A stretch of DNA of 64,000 nucleotides from Rhodobacteraceae bacterium Alg231-30 (lineage in GTDB: Bacteria; Pseudomonadota; Alphaproteobacteria; Rhodobacterales; Rhodobacteraceae): positions 786,663-850,662 of the forward strand of contig FREU01000002.1 in NCBI GenBank assembly GCA_900143615.1, read 5' to 3'. Under the pieces are notes generated by a model, which made no database searches, was not told where the DNA came from, and was given only the letters and a program-made list of their open reading frames with translations. Below, one piece after another: positions 19,548-28,584 of this stretch. Made by a program: the position numbers and the translations under genes. Every line of letters starts with the position of its first letter. Position 1 is the first letter of the stretch.

Positions 19548-20702
19548 TCATAACAGCGTATCAAAGGGGGTCGCGAAACGACCTGTCAACTGCTGCAATA
19601 CTTCAGGGTGAGACCGCGCGTAGTGCCACGATCGCAGGTTTTTCACTATCGGCGTCCTGCGCCCTCCTGGCAGCAAGGTTTTGAACGCCATTTCACCACC
19701 ATGTTTGTCAAAGAACTCCTGGTATTCCCGGATCAGAGTTGGCGCGAAACGCGTTCGTCTTCTGTGCGCGCGCCAAGGTTTTTTGAAACCAACAAAGTGC
19801 AACATATGCGGGGTAACCTGACGGGTGAAAACCGGATATTTTTGCATCCATTGCCAGTTCCAGACCGGGCTAAGCTCTGCCCATTTTCCACGCAAGACGA
19901 GGTTAAACAGGGATTGGTCATGCTGGGTTGTGGGCGTATCTGAGGCATTGATTTCCAGTAGCCGCTCTAATAGGCGCGTCGCCACAAACCGTTCGCTGTC
20001 GATCAACATCACGCCGGAGTTGAGACATTTTTCTGCCGGCATATTCAAAGCGAGAAAATCATGCACCTGTGCGTCCAGGTTGATCCATTGCTGCACATCA
20101 CGAACGCCCGCGATTTCATATGGTCCCATATCGACATCGAATAGATCCGTCAGATCAGGCGCGCAGAGATAGGTATCGGTGTCCGCATAGAGAATTCGGC
20201 TGTATTGATGCCCCAAATATTGCGGCAGCCATAGCCGCAGATAAGCCTCCAGTGGTAACCATTTAATCCGTAAATTCAGTTGCGACAGCTTCTCTCGCAG
20301 AGGCAACACGATGTTGCGCACCCCCAATTCAGCGATTTCGGTTGGAATGACAACCGGCTCGAACGAACAAATTAAGATATCAAAATCACGGTTTCTGCTG
20401 ACAGTCGCAGCTTTTTTTGCCGCAAATAAAGCGAGCGGTAGCTGAGTGCGGTCTGACACATAGGCCAGACATTTGAAATTCTCGCTATGAACAGAAAGCA
20501 AAAGAAAACCCTTGTAGTGCAATAAATTAGTGATCGCATCATTGCCGCCGCGTTTTTGATTTGGCAACACTTTTGCTCCACAAACACCCGCGCCACAAAA
20601 AAGACATATTCCAGAAGCACCATTAACCATCATCGGGATCACGGGCTGCCAAGCGAAACGTGATGGGGCGTGTTTTGAAAACCCGCCGGACAATCCCGAC
20701 AT
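19548..20702 (-). CDS. Glycosyltransferase family 8-like protein
   Basis: Retaining glycosyltransferase-like protein. The GT8 metal-binding DxD is in RILYADTDTYLCAPDLTDLF, followed by NSGVMLIDSERF and DQSLFNLVL, and the late HFVGFKKPW segment that corresponds to the HxxGxxKPW motif. The GT8 part starts near KCLAYVSDRTQLPLAL; the roughly 75 residues before it are unrecognised and lack a good Shine-Dalgarno, so the true start is probably internal (perhaps a TTG) and the coordinate at 20702 is an upper limit. Surface-sugar synthesis is likely, and the capsule-like gene at 23365 may be related. Confidence 0.78.
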   Translation of the reverse strand: MSGLSGGFSKHAPSRFAWQPVIPMMVNGASGICLFCGAGVCGAKVLPNQKRGGNDAITNLLHYKGFLLLSVHSENFKCLAYVSDRTQLPLALFAAKKAATVSRNRDFDILICSFEPVVIPTEIAELGVRNIVLPLREKLSQLNLRIKWLPLEAYLRLWLPQYLGHQYSRILYADTDTYLCAPDLTDLFDVDMGPYEIAGVRDVQQWINLDAQVHDFLALNMPAEKCLNSGVMLIDSERFVATRLLERLLEINASDTPTTQHDQSLFNLVLRGKWAELSPVWNWQWMQKYPVFTRQVTPHMLHFVGFKKPWRAHRRRTRFAPTLIREYQEFFDKHGGEMAFKTLLPGGRRTPIVKNLRSWHYARSHPEVLQQLTGRFATPFDTLL

Positions 20703-20788
20703 ATACTACGAGGGGGGCACGTAATTGCTTCCTCCCGCGTGTCCTCCTCTTAACACTTTAAACTCGTGTTCAGAGAAGGAGAAACCCC

Positions 20789-21106
20789 ATGTTTAAGCGC
20801 GTATTTGTGGCAGCACTCTTGTTTGGCATGGCAGCAACCGCACCCCCTGTGTTTGCGCAGCACTGCGGCATTAGGGATGCGATGGTGGAACGCTTACAAA
20901 AAGCTTATTCCGAAACACTTTCTGCCGGAGGGCTTCAGGGCAGCGCGTCCGACAACGCCATGCTGGTCGAGGTCTGGTCTTCTGAGAAAACCGGCACCTT
21001 CACTGTGATGCTCACCAATCCACAAGGGATTACCTGCATTATGGCGGCCGGCACAGACTGGCATCAATCAAGGCCCATCGCAGAGCCGCCCGGCACAGCG
21101 GGATAG
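20789..21106 (+). CDS. Small secreted protein of unknown function
   Basis: 105 aa. A clean signal peptide ([23 protein letters not shown], cleaved about residue 23) precedes a short mature domain with two cysteines that may form a disulfide (QHCGIRD and GITCIMA). A GGAGA Shine-Dalgarno precedes ATG at 20789. The mature part begins with an amphipathic helix and ends in a beta-rich segment ([15 protein letters not shown]). I do not recognise the family. It lies about 70 bases before ahcY in the same direction and might be co-transcribed. Confidence 0.75.
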   Translation: MFKRVFVAALLFGMAATAPPVFAQHCGIRDAMVERLQKAYSETLSAGGLQGSASDNAMLVEVWSSEKTGTFTVMLTNPQGITCIMAAGTDWHQSRPIAEPPGTAG

Positions 21107-21131
21107 GTGGCATTGTGAAGTAAGACTTGCG

Positions 21132-21159
21132 GTGTTATCTGCTGCGCAACAGATAACGC
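21132..21159 (+). promoter_or_regulatory. Strong hairpin in the ahcY leader
   Basis: GTTATCTG (21134-21141) and CAGATAAC (21150-21157) form a perfect 8-bp stem, extended by a T-G and a G-C pair, with loop CTGCGCAA. It ends a few bases before the ahcY AAGGAG site. The loop does not match the Shine-Dalgarno as a SAM/SAH riboswitch would require, so its role is unknown. Confidence 0.45.
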
Positions 21160-21176
21160 GTAAGGAGCTGGGCGCC

Positions 21177-22562
21177 ATGGCGACCGATTACACTGTAAAA
21201 GACATCAGTCTGGCCGATTTCGGCCGCAAGGAACTGGACATCGCTGAAACTGAAATGCCGGGCCTGATGGCGCTGCGGGAAGAGTTTGGCGACAGCAAAC
21301 CGCTGGCAGGATCGCGCATCGTTGGCTCGCTGCACATGACCATTCAAACCGCCGTTTTGATTGAAACATTGGTTGAACTGGGCGCGGACGTGCGTTGGGC
21401 CAGCTGCAACATCTTCTCAACCCAAGACCACGCGGCGGCAGCGATTGCAGCGGCAGGTGTTCCTGTCTTTGCGATCAAAGGTCAATCTCTGGAAGAGCAT
21501 TGGGATTACTTGGATAAATCCTTTATGTTCCCCGAAGGTCCAAACATGATTTTGGACGATGGCGGCGACGCGACCTTGTACATCTTGCTGGGTGCCAAGG
21601 CGGAAGCGGGCGAAGATTTGGGTGTTGCGACATCTGAGGAAGAAGAAGCCATTCACGCACAGATCGCCAAGCGTATGGCCGCAAGCCCCGGTTGGTTCAC
21701 CAAGACCCGTGACGCCATCAAAGGCGTTTCCGAGGAAACCACTACCGGTGTGCACCGTCTGTATGATCTTGTGAAAAAGGGCGAGCTGCCATTCCCAGCG
21801 ATCAATGTGAACGACAGTGTGACCAAGTCGAAGTTTGACAATAAATACGGCTGTAAAGAATCGCTGGTCGACGGCATCCGTCGCGCGACAGACACCATGA
21901 TGGCAGGCAAAGTGGCTGTGGTTTGTGGCTATGGCGACGTTGGCAAAGGCTCGGCTGCATCGCTGCGCGGCGCTGGCGCGCGTGTGAAGGTCACCGAAGT
22001 TGACCCGATCTGCGCCTTGCAGGCGGCGATGGACGGCTTTGAGGTCACCACGCTGGAAGACGAAGCCGCAAGCGCGGATATCTTCATCACCACCACCGGC
22101 AACAAAGACGTGATCCGTATCGAGCACATGCGCGAGATGAAGGACATGGCGATCGTTGGCAACATCGGCCACTTTGATAATGAAATTCAGGTCGCAAACC
22201 TGAAGAACCACAAGTGGACCAACATCAAAGAACAGGTCGACATGATCGAGATGCCGTCTGGCAGCCGTCTGATCCTGCTGTCTGAAGGTCGTTTGCTGAA
22301 CCTTGGCAACGCCACCGGTCACCCGAGCTTTGTGATGTCGGCCTCTTTCACCAACCAGGTTCTGGCGCAGATCGAGTTGTTTTCCAAAGGCGATGAGTAC
22401 AACAACGAGGTCTACATCCTGCCCAAACATCTGGACGAAAAGGTTGCCATGCTGCACCTCGCCAAAGTGGGCGCCAAACTGTCCAAGCTGAGCAAAGAGC
22501 AGGCTGATTACATCGGTGTTGGCGAAGCTGGTCCGTTTAAGCCGGAACACTATCGCTACTAA
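21177..22562 (+). CDS. ahcY: Adenosylhomocysteinase
   Basis: Hydrolyses S-adenosylhomocysteine to adenosine and homocysteine, keeping methylation reactions running; cytosolic and NAD-dependent. The protein is 461 aa from ATG at 21177, which follows AAGGAG. Family segments: [31 protein letters not shown], the NAD-binding [17 protein letters not shown], and the C-terminus KPEHYRY. In Rhodobacter capsulatus ahcY lies close to the regA locus; here it is about 5 kb from regA with unrelated genes between. A terminator follows. Confidence 0.98.
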   Translation: MATDYTVKDISLADFGRKELDIAETEMPGLMALREEFGDSKPLAGSRIVGSLHMTIQTAVLIETLVELGADVRWASCNIFSTQDHAAAAIAAAGVPVFAIKGQSLEEHWDYLDKSFMFPEGPNMILDDGGDATLYILLGAKAEAGEDLGVATSEEEEAIHAQIAKRMAASPGWFTKTRDAIKGVSEETTTGVHRLYDLVKKGELPFPAINVNDSVTKSKFDNKYGCKESLVDGIRRATDTMMAGKVAVVCGYGDVGKGSAASLRGAGARVKVTEVDPICALQAAMDGFEVTTLEDEAASADIFITTTGNKDVIRIEHMREMKDMAIVGNIGHFDNEIQVANLKNHKWTNIKEQVDMIEMPSGSRLILLSEGRLLNLGNATGHPSFVMSASFTNQVLAQIELFSKGDEYNNEVYILPKHLDEKVAMLHLAKVGAKLSKLSKEQADYIGVGEAGPFKPEHYRY

Positions 22563-22585
22563 GCGCTCTGATAAAATTTGACATG

Positions 22586-22615
22586 CGGCGTCCCTAGTTT
22601 GGGGCGCCGTTTTTT
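22586..22615 (+). terminator. Rho-independent terminator after ahcY
   Basis: CGGCGTCCC / GGGGCGCCG pairs over nine positions with one T-G wobble and loop TAGTTT, followed by six T. It is 24 bases after the ahcY stop. Confidence 0.88.
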
Positions 22616-22798
22616 GTGCCAAGGCCTCAGATCGGGATTTTGCTCAAGGGTCTCACAAAATTCTGCGCTTTACTGCGGGGAAACCATAAGCGTTTTTCCC
22701 TTTGTGATGTGCTTTGGAATGGCTAACCTGTTTGCAGGGCATAAGACCCTCTTTGATTTTTGCGGGGCACGACCCCGGCGCATAGGGAGACTAATTTC

Positions 22799-23140
22799 AT
22801 GGGCAAACGCGACGATCTGATCGCCAAATACGCGGATGATTTGAAAAACAAATGCGGCATGGACGCGGACATGGACCTGTTGACCAAGGTCACCATCGGC
22901 TGTGGTCCGGCGATCTACAACGACGACGCTTCAACCGTCGCGGGTTCGCAAGAGAGCGAGCTGGAAACCGTCAAGAACAACTTCCTGATCAAGAAGCTTG
23001 GTCTGGCGGATAGTCCCGAGCTGATGGATGCGATCAATGCCGTGATCGAAACCTACGGTAAGTCCGAGCGCAACAAATACCGTGTTGTGGTTTACTACAT
23101 GCTGACCAAGCATTTTGGCAAAGAAGCCATCTACGGCTAA
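22799..23140 (+). CDS. DUF2853-family protein
   Basis: 113 aa acidic, cytosolic protein. The opening KRDDLIAKYADDLKNK and the terminal YRVVVYYMLTKHFGKE are typical of DUF2853, a compact helical family of unknown function common in marine bacteria. ATG at 22799 follows AGGGAGA; an upstream in-frame extension has no family sequence. It stands alone between two terminators, so it is probably monocistronic. The 236 bases upstream, after the ahcY terminator, hold no further gene that I can see. Confidence 0.87.
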   Translation: MGKRDDLIAKYADDLKNKCGMDADMDLLTKVTIGCGPAIYNDDASTVAGSQESELETVKNNFLIKKLGLADSPELMDAINAVIETYGKSERNKYRVVVYYMLTKHFGKEAIYG

Positions 23141-23162
23141 GGTCACCCTACATGCTAAATTG

Positions 23163-23195
23163 AAACGCTCAGGCCGCCGGTTTGGGCGTTTTTCT
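23163..23195 (+). terminator. Terminator after the DUF2853 gene
   Basis: AAACGCTC (23163-23170) and GGGCGTTT (23184-23191) pair over eight positions with one wobble around a GC-rich loop, then run into TTTTCTTTT. It begins 22 bases after the stop. Confidence 0.7.
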
Positions 23196-23364
23196 TTTGG
23201 TTTGTAAGTCACTTAATTTTGTGAACAAATCCCACCACAAGGATAATTCTTCTTTATCCGGTTTATTTCCCAGTCCCCTGTTTTTTTCTGTTGTTGCTTG
23301 TGCCAGCCCCTTTTCGTTTGCGGCGTAGCCTTTGGCCGTTCCTTTCAAGCAAATCTGAAAACCA

Positions 23365-25308
23365 ATGCCAGAAAAAGTTGTCTTCCATCTGCCAAGGGTG
23401 GGTCTGCACCAAAGTTTCACCGACAGGCCACACCTCAAAATATTTAAAAAGATTCAACACCTTATACAATCTCGGGGCGGCGAGATTGAAATCCGCGCCC
23501 GCATTGGCGGCCAAAGGGACCCCAGCCTTAGAAATTGGGAAGACCTCATCGAACCGCATAATCTGCACATCATTGAAAATGGGCAAGTCCGCCAAAGCAA
23601 TGCGATAAACACCACAGTGTCCTACATTCAGCCGTTTTTTCATTTTGACCAGAAAGGGACGCTGGCTCATAGCAGCGCGGCCGAGGCTGTGTTTGACAAT
23701 GTATCTGTGGACCCCGAAGCAGCCGAGCGCTTTGTGAAAACCTTAAGGAATACTTTGGTGGTGCCCCGTTGCAGTCGCTACAGCCCCCAAAAGCAATACA
23801 CAGATATTCCCGAAGGCTGCATTGCGGTGTTTCTCCAAGGGAGCTTTCCCCATACTTATGGCACAGCCTTTTGCGACAACGAAACTCTGTTGCGCACCGT
23901 CTTGGCAAACGCCAACGGGCGGCCTGTTGTGGTAAAAGCGCATCCGGTCAAAGATTCCCTAAAAGATGCCAAGCTGATCTATGCTTTGATGCAGGAAGGG
24001 CTGAGCGTTGAGGCGACGGACGCCAATATTCACGATATTCTGGCCAAATGCGCCGTCACTGTCAGCTATAACTCCGCAGTTTCAGTCGAAGGATTTTTGC
24101 ACGGAAAACCGGCAATATTGTTCGGGAAATCCGACTTTCACCATGTTTGCGAAACTGTAACCGATCCAACCCAGTTTCCGCAAAAACTCGACGCTGCGTT
24201 GAACTCTACGCACGACTATGTGCGGTATCTCTATTGGTATTTCAGCGAATTCTGTCTTTCGACGAAGGATCCCTGCTTTGACCAAAAAATTCTGCGTCAG
24301 TTTGAAAACATGGGATTTGACGACAAACGGCTTGGCCTGAACAGCATCCAAACGCCCAAGTGGATTGACGGCTTGATTGACGATAGCGCAGCGGCCAACG
24401 CAGCTTTGGCAGTTCTAAAAACATTGCCTGAGGTGCAAAGCGTCAAAGTGCGGCGTGTGCTGAAGGTCTCGGAGGCCAGTCATGTTTTTCTATGCTCGCT
24501 CAACGGTCAGAAAGTTGTGGTCAAACGGTTCTTTGGCGAGGATCCGGCCCACACGGTGCGCAGCCTGAAGGCCGAGCTGGATTACCTTGAAGGGATATTT
24601 GGCGAGGGAAATTGCCAGGCCAACCGCTGTTTAATGGCATGGCCGGATCATGGTTTGGTTGTCTTAAGTCATGCACCGGGCGTGCGACTTGAGGAGAAGA
24701 TCGCGGGTGAGACAGATGCCGCACGCGCCAAACTTATGCGTCAGAGTGGGCGTTGGCTGGCAGCCTACACCGGCGCTCGCCAGCGACAGTCCACGTTTGC
24801 TCCTAAGTTTTGGATACAGCGCGCCGAGCAAGTCGATCTCGGCCACATCACCAAGCCCGAAGACCTAGAATTGACGGATCGGCTGTTGGCGGCGCTTAGA
24901 AAACTGGCGCGTAGGGCCAAGGGAAAGCCTGTTCAACATGCCGCTACACATGGAGAATTTGTGGGCGCCAATCTGCATTATTCTAAGGGCGTTATTTGTG
25001 GTGTGGACATTCAAGGGGAATGCTGGACGGCTTTGGCGCGTGAAGTGGCGCGTTTTTTGGTCTGGCAACAGCTGCATGATCCGCTGAACACCGAAGACAC
25101 CCGATATGGTATCAACCGCCGAGATTGGCGGGCCTTTTTAACCTGCGGTGTGGTGGAAGAGCATGAAAAATGGACTACTCTGCCATTTTTCGTTGCGGAA
25201 CAGTTTTTCAACAGATTTGTCCAAGACTATCACCGCTCGATCGTCCGAGACCAAGGCCGCATCGCCATTCGTAACTTTCTTGCAGAGGTCGAATTGACGG
25301 GCGGCTAA
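23365..25308 (+). CDS. Capsule-synthesis-like domain fused to an APH-like kinase domain
   Basis: 647 aa with two parts. Residues 1 to about 320 resemble capsule polysaccharide synthesis proteins (KpsS/Kdo-transferase type): VVVKAHPVKD, then ILAKCAVTVSYNSAVSVEGFLHGKPAILFG, corresponding to the nucleotide-sugar binding HP and NSxxxxE-GKP motifs. Residues about 350-640 are an APH-like kinase: [18 protein letters not shown], the catalytic loop THGEFVGANL and GVDIQGE. The usual catalytic Asp of HGD is Glu here. The kinase half resembles the separate protein at 2383. No membrane segment is seen. A role in surface polysaccharide synthesis, sugar transfer coupled to phosphorylation, is inferred. The start at 23365 is tentative. 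Confidence 0.72.
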   Translation: MPEKVVFHLPRVGLHQSFTDRPHLKIFKKIQHLIQSRGGEIEIRARIGGQRDPSLRNWEDLIEPHNLHIIENGQVRQSNAINTTVSYIQPFFHFDQKGTLAHSSAAEAVFDNVSVDPEAAERFVKTLRNTLVVPRCSRYSPQKQYTDIPEGCIAVFLQGSFPHTYGTAFCDNETLLRTVLANANGRPVVVKAHPVKDSLKDAKLIYALMQEGLSVEATDANIHDILAKCAVTVSYNSAVSVEGFLHGKPAILFGKSDFHHVCETVTDPTQFPQKLDAALNSTHDYVRYLYWYFSEFCLSTKDPCFDQKILRQFENMGFDDKRLGLNSIQTPKWIDGLIDDSAAANAALAVLKTLPEVQSVKVRRVLKVSEASHVFLCSLNGQKVVVKRFFGEDPAHTVRSLKAELDYLEGIFGEGNCQANRCLMAWPDHGLVVLSHAPGVRLEEKIAGETDAARAKLMRQSGRWLAAYTGARQRQSTFAPKFWIQRAEQVDLGHITKPEDLELTDRLLAALRKLARRAKGKPVQHAATHGEFVGANLHYSKGVICGVDIQGECWTALAREVARFLVWQQLHDPLNTEDTRYGINRRDWRAFLTCGVVEEHEKWTTLPFFVAEQFFNRFVQDYHRSIVRDQGRIAIRNFLAEVELTGG

Positions 25309-25700
25309 AGCAACGTCAGAACTGCCCCCATGATGGTGCAGCCTATTGTGGCATAGCCGCCGTCAATCAACATCAGTTTGCGGCTGCGGCCCGCAAAACC
25401 ATAGTTGGTGACAACCCAAGGTGCCGCCAGAAACAACCCGATGCCAAGACCGGCCATGACGCCTTTGGCCAACGTGTCGATATTGGACAGAGCAAAGATA
25501 TGGCGCATCATGCCTGCCACAACGACGGTACAGAGAAACGCCAGAATATACGGTTTGGGATCACCCGCATTGGCAGGCTTGCCATCGTCGCCGGTTTCAA
25601 CTCCGGCCTCGACCATCCAGGTTTTGGCCAGCGCCATATACCAGATTGCCCCGAATATATACGACGCCACCGCGGCGACAAGAACAGCCAGAAATCCCAT
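25305..25700 (-). CDS. DUF1761-family membrane protein
   Basis: 131 aa with four hydrophobic segments (about 2-22, 50-70, 77-98 and 110-130). The sequence SYIFGAIWYMALAKTWM and the late GGYATIGCTIMGAVL match the DUF1761 family of small inner-membrane proteins, function unknown. ATG at 25700 follows GGAGGG; a longer frame to 25766 lacks a site. Its stop overlaps the stop of the fusion gene by four bases, tail-to-tail. It lies 49 bases after the EVE gene. Confidence 0.85.
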   Translation of the reverse strand: MGFLAVLVAAVASYIFGAIWYMALAKTWMVEAGVETGDDGKPANAGDPKPYILAFLCTVVVAGMMRHIFALSNIDTLAKGVMAGLGIGLFLAAPWVVTNYGFAGRSRKLMLIDGGYATIGCTIMGAVLTLL

Positions 25701-25749
25701 GGAACCCTCCCAGTTTCCGTATTCGAAACCACAAGAGTAGGGCGAAATT

Positions 25750-26169
25750 CTAGCTTTGCACACCACCTAGGTCGCAGATGATCTGCCATTCATCCTCTGT
25801 GACGGGCTGAACCGACAGGCGCGAGCTTTTGACCAGCACCATCTCGGCCAAACGGGGATCAGCTTTGATAATGTCCAGAGACACTGGGTTGGGGACCGTG
25901 GCGACGGCCTTGATGTCGACGCAGTCCCAACGGTCATCATCGGTAGTGCTGTCGGGGTGTGCGGTGGCGCAGACCTCGACAATGCCGACCACCGACTTTT
26001 CTTTCTGGCTGTGATAGAAGAAGCCGCGATCGCCCAAGGCCATCTCACGCATGAAATTGCGCGCCTGATAGTTGCGCACGCCATCCCATTCTTCACCAAC
26101 CTCGCCTTTGGCCTGCTGGTCATGCCAACCCCAGGTCGAAGGTTCGGATTTGAACAGCCAGTAGCGCAT
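25750..26169 (-). CDS. EVE-domain protein (possible modified-base reader)
   Basis: 139 aa, a single EVE domain: YWLFKSEPSTWGW, EEWDGVRNYQARNFM and FFYHSQKEKSVVGIVEV are the family hallmarks. EVE domains share the PUA-like/YTH fold and are proposed to recognise modified bases in nucleic acids; the ligand here is unknown. ATG at 26169 overlaps the YciI-like gene's TGA by one base (TGATG); TTG three bases further upstream is less likely. It sits in a run of short genes after gpsA. Confidence 0.9.
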   Translation of the reverse strand: MRYWLFKSEPSTWGWHDQQAKGEVGEEWDGVRNYQARNFMREMALGDRGFFYHSQKEKSVVGIVEVCATAHPDSTTDDDRWDCVDIKAVATVPNPVSLDIIKADPRLAEMVLVKSSRLSVQPVTEDEWQIICDLGGVQS

Positions 26170-26444
26170 CAACCCAGTACCTTATTCCATGCGCTCAGCT
26201 CGACGCTGGCGAATAGATCGGCGGCTTTGTAGGGGTCGGCGGCTGCCCATGCTTCGGCCTCGGCCATGTTTTCAACGTTCAGGATGATCAACGAACCACA
26301 CATTTCGCCGTTGGCGTCCAGAAACGGACCGGCCATTTCGACAGTTTCGCCGCTGCCTTTGAGATAGGCGACATGGGCGTCGCGGTTGGCTTTGCGGATG
26401 TCCAGCGCGCCGGGTTTGTCTTTGGCGATGAGTGCGATACGCAT
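26169..26444 (-). CDS. YciI-family protein
   Basis: 91 aa, a ferredoxin-like fold protein of the YciI family. The conserved histidine lies in RDAHVAYLKG and the aspartate in AAADPYKAADLF, which form the putative active site; the biochemical role is not established. It lies five bases after the gpsA stop and overlaps the EVE gene by one, so it belongs to the tsaD-gpsA transcription unit by position. ATG at 26444 follows AGGAGGA, a strong Shine-Dalgarno. Confidence 0.92.
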   Translation of the reverse strand: MRIALIAKDKPGALDIRKANRDAHVAYLKGSGETVEMAGPFLDANGEMCGSLIILNVENMAEAEAWAAADPYKAADLFASVELSAWNKVLG

Positions 26445-26449
26445 GAATT

Positions 26450-27409
26450 TTATTCCTCCTTGAGTGGCCGTGAAAGCAGGGCCTCCATAATTTCGCGAAT
26501 ATGCATATCACCGTCGAGAAGCGCAACGACTGCGGCGGTAATCGGCATGTCGATCTGCATCACATTTGCGCGTTCAAGCACGGCGCGCGCGGTGGCGGCG
26601 CCTTCGACGGTGATGGACGGGTCAAACCGCTCGCCACGACCGATTGAGAGGCCAAAGCGGTAGTTGCGCGATTGCTCTGATGTGCAGGTCAGCGCCAGAT
26701 CGCCAAAACCGGACAGGCCAGCCAGCGTTTCTGGCTGCGCGCCCAGCGCGCGGGCCATGCGTTGCATTTCGGCATAACCGCGCGTCATCAGGGCGGCGCG
26801 GGCGCTGTCGCCCAGCTGAGCACCAATTACGACACCGCAAGCAATTGCAATCACGTTCTTCAGAGCGCCACCAAGCTCGGCGCCCACGGTGTCTGTGGTG
26901 CGATAAATCCGCAAGTTAGGCGTAATTAGAGTCTGTTGGAGCAGCTTGCCGTCTGCGTCATTCGACGTGGCCAATGTCAGTGCCGTTGGAAGACCACGCG
27001 CGATGTCGGCGGCAAAACTGGGGCCGGTCAGAATGGCAGGCGTGGCCTTGGGCGCACAATCTGTAATCACCGCGACAGGGCCAAGCTGGCTACCTAGCTC
27101 AACACCCTTGCAGCATGCCACCAAATTGCGGCCGTCCAGTTCTGGATGGGTTGTCAGAAACTCACGCAATTTCTGCATGGGGGTCGCCAACAAAAGCGTG
27201 TCGGCCAGCGCAGCGTTGAAATCAGAGGTGACAGAAACAGTCTCGGGCAGTTTTACACCGGGCAAGCGGGCAGCGTTTTCGCCTGTTTCGCGCATTTTTC
27301 TCGCGGCATCCGGATCGCGCGCCCAAAGCGTGACATTCACGCCCCCACGCCCCAAGGCAATTGCCAACGCCGTGCCAAATGCACCAGCACCTATGACGGA
27401 AACGCTCAC
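26450..27409 (-). CDS. gpsA: Glycerol-3-phosphate dehydrogenase (NAD(P)+)
   Basis: Makes sn-glycerol 3-phosphate from dihydroxyacetone phosphate for phospholipid synthesis. 319 aa, normal length. The N-terminal Rossmann motif is [13 protein letters not shown], the catalytic lysine lies in [12 protein letters not shown], and [18 protein letters not shown] is the family signature near residue 225. GTG at 27409 overlaps the tsaD stop (GTGA). Its product and tsaD's act in different pathways; the tsaD-gpsA pairing is common in alphaproteobacteria. Confidence 0.96.
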   Translation of the reverse strand: MSVSVIGAGAFGTALAIALGRGGVNVTLWARDPDAARKMRETGENAARLPGVKLPETVSVTSDFNAALADTLLLATPMQKLREFLTTHPELDGRNLVACCKGVELGSQLGPVAVITDCAPKATPAILTGPSFAADIARGLPTALTLATSNDADGKLLQQTLITPNLRIYRTTDTVGAELGGALKNVIAIACGVVIGAQLGDSARAALMTRGYAEMQRMARALGAQPETLAGLSGFGDLALTCTSEQSRNYRFGLSIGRGERFDPSITVEGAATARAVLERANVMQIDMPITAAVVALLDGDMHIREIMEALLSRPLKEE

Positions 27410-28503
27410 GCTTTAGCTCCTTTTTTGCCACTACCCAAAAGTGCAGGCGCGGTTTGATCCAGCGGCCAACGCGGACGCGCCTGAAGGGACATGTCATCAC
27501 GAGCACCTTCGCGATACCGCTCAAGACCAGCATAGGCAATCATGGCGGCGTTATCGGTGCAAAGCGCCAAGGGCGGGGCGGTGAATTCAACGCCATTTTG
27601 CTCACAAACAGACTCTAACTCAGCGCGAATGGCGGTATTTGCGGCCACGCCGCCCGCCACAGCCAACACGGGTTGAGAGGGATTCTCGGCAATATAGACC
27701 AGCAAAGCACGGCGGGTTTTCTCGGCCAGAACCGCAACAACGGCGGCTTGAAATCCGGCACAAAGATCGGCGCGGTCTTGGACAGTCAGCCCGCCTTTTT
27801 CAGCGATGATGGCATCGCGGGCGCGCAGGAGCGCGGTTTTGAGGCCTGAGAACGACATATCGCATCCCGGCCGGTTGAGAAGCGGGCGCGGGAAGGTGAA
27901 GCGTTTTGGATCGCCTTTGAGGGCCTCTGCCTGAACGGACGGGCCGCCAGGTTGAGGCAGGCCCAACAGTCGCGCGGTTTTGTCAAAAGCTTCGCCAGGG
28001 GCGTCGTCAATGGTGCCGCCAAGCCGCGTAAAGCTCTCGGGGCCGTGCGCAATCAGAAATTGGCAATGCCCACCAGAGACAAGCAACATCAAATAGGGGA
28101 ACGCCACCTGATCGGTCAGCCGTGGCGTGAGCGCATGGCCTGCCAGATGGTTTACACCGATCAGGGGAATGTTCAGCGCTGCCGACAACCCCTTGGCGCA
28201 CATCACGCCGGACAACACACCCCCGATTAAACCGGGCCCTGCGGTAACGGCCACTGCATCAATTTGCGACAAGGCGAGACCTGATGCCTGCAGCGCTTCT
28301 TCAACGCAGATATCCAGTTTCTCGGCATGGGCGCGGGCGGCAATCTCGGGCACTACGCCACCAAAAGGTGCGTGCAAATCCGCCTGACCATGCACAACAG
28401 AGGCCAGTATTTCAGGCGCATCATTGTCGGATTGGCGAATAATGGCGGCGGCGGTATCATCGCAGCTGCTCTCAAGGCCAAGAATGGTCAGGGTTGTACT
28501 CAT
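27406..28503 (-). CDS. tsaD: TsaD, tRNA N6-adenosine threonylcarbamoyltransferase
   Basis: Transfers the threonylcarbamoyl group to A37 of ANN-decoding tRNAs, together with TsaB and TsaE (TsaE is at 11708). 365 aa, ASKHA fold. Evident motifs: [13 protein letters not shown] at the start, the metal-binding HxxxH in [23 protein letters not shown], and [13 protein letters not shown] at 28503 begins the conserved core; a longer frame to 28560 only adds unlike sequence. It diverges from hemD across about 80 bases. Confidence 0.97.
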   Translation of the reverse strand: MSTTLTILGLESSCDDTAAAIIRQSDNDAPEILASVVHGQADLHAPFGGVVPEIAARAHAEKLDICVEEALQASGLALSQIDAVAVTAGPGLIGGVLSGVMCAKGLSAALNIPLIGVNHLAGHALTPRLTDQVAFPYLMLLVSGGHCQFLIAHGPESFTRLGGTIDDAPGEAFDKTARLLGLPQPGGPSVQAEALKGDPKRFTFPRPLLNRPGCDMSFSGLKTALLRARDAIIAEKGGLTVQDRADLCAGFQAAVVAVLAEKTRRALLVYIAENPSQPVLAVAGGVAANTAIRAELESVCEQNGVEFTAPPLALCTDNAAMIAYAGLERYREGARDDMSLQARPRWPLDQTAPALLGSGKKGAKA

Positions 28504-28584
28504 TGGGCGTTCTATGATCCAGATCGTTGCGTGGGTGGTTAAGCGCAGGTAACACCACAAGGCGGCTCAAACAATCCCGGTGAC

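Noticed and set aside
21132..21176. SAM/SAH riboswitch in the ahcY leader
   Set aside because: The known type pairs its loop with the Shine-Dalgarno region; here the loop CTGCGCAA is not complementary to AAGGAG. The hairpin is kept as an unknown element.
21417..22622. Long open frame on the minus strand opposite ahcY
   Set aside because: It is antisense to a fully conserved gene, has no recognisable domain, and shows unlikely composition (His/Arg/Phe-rich), as expected of a shadow frame.
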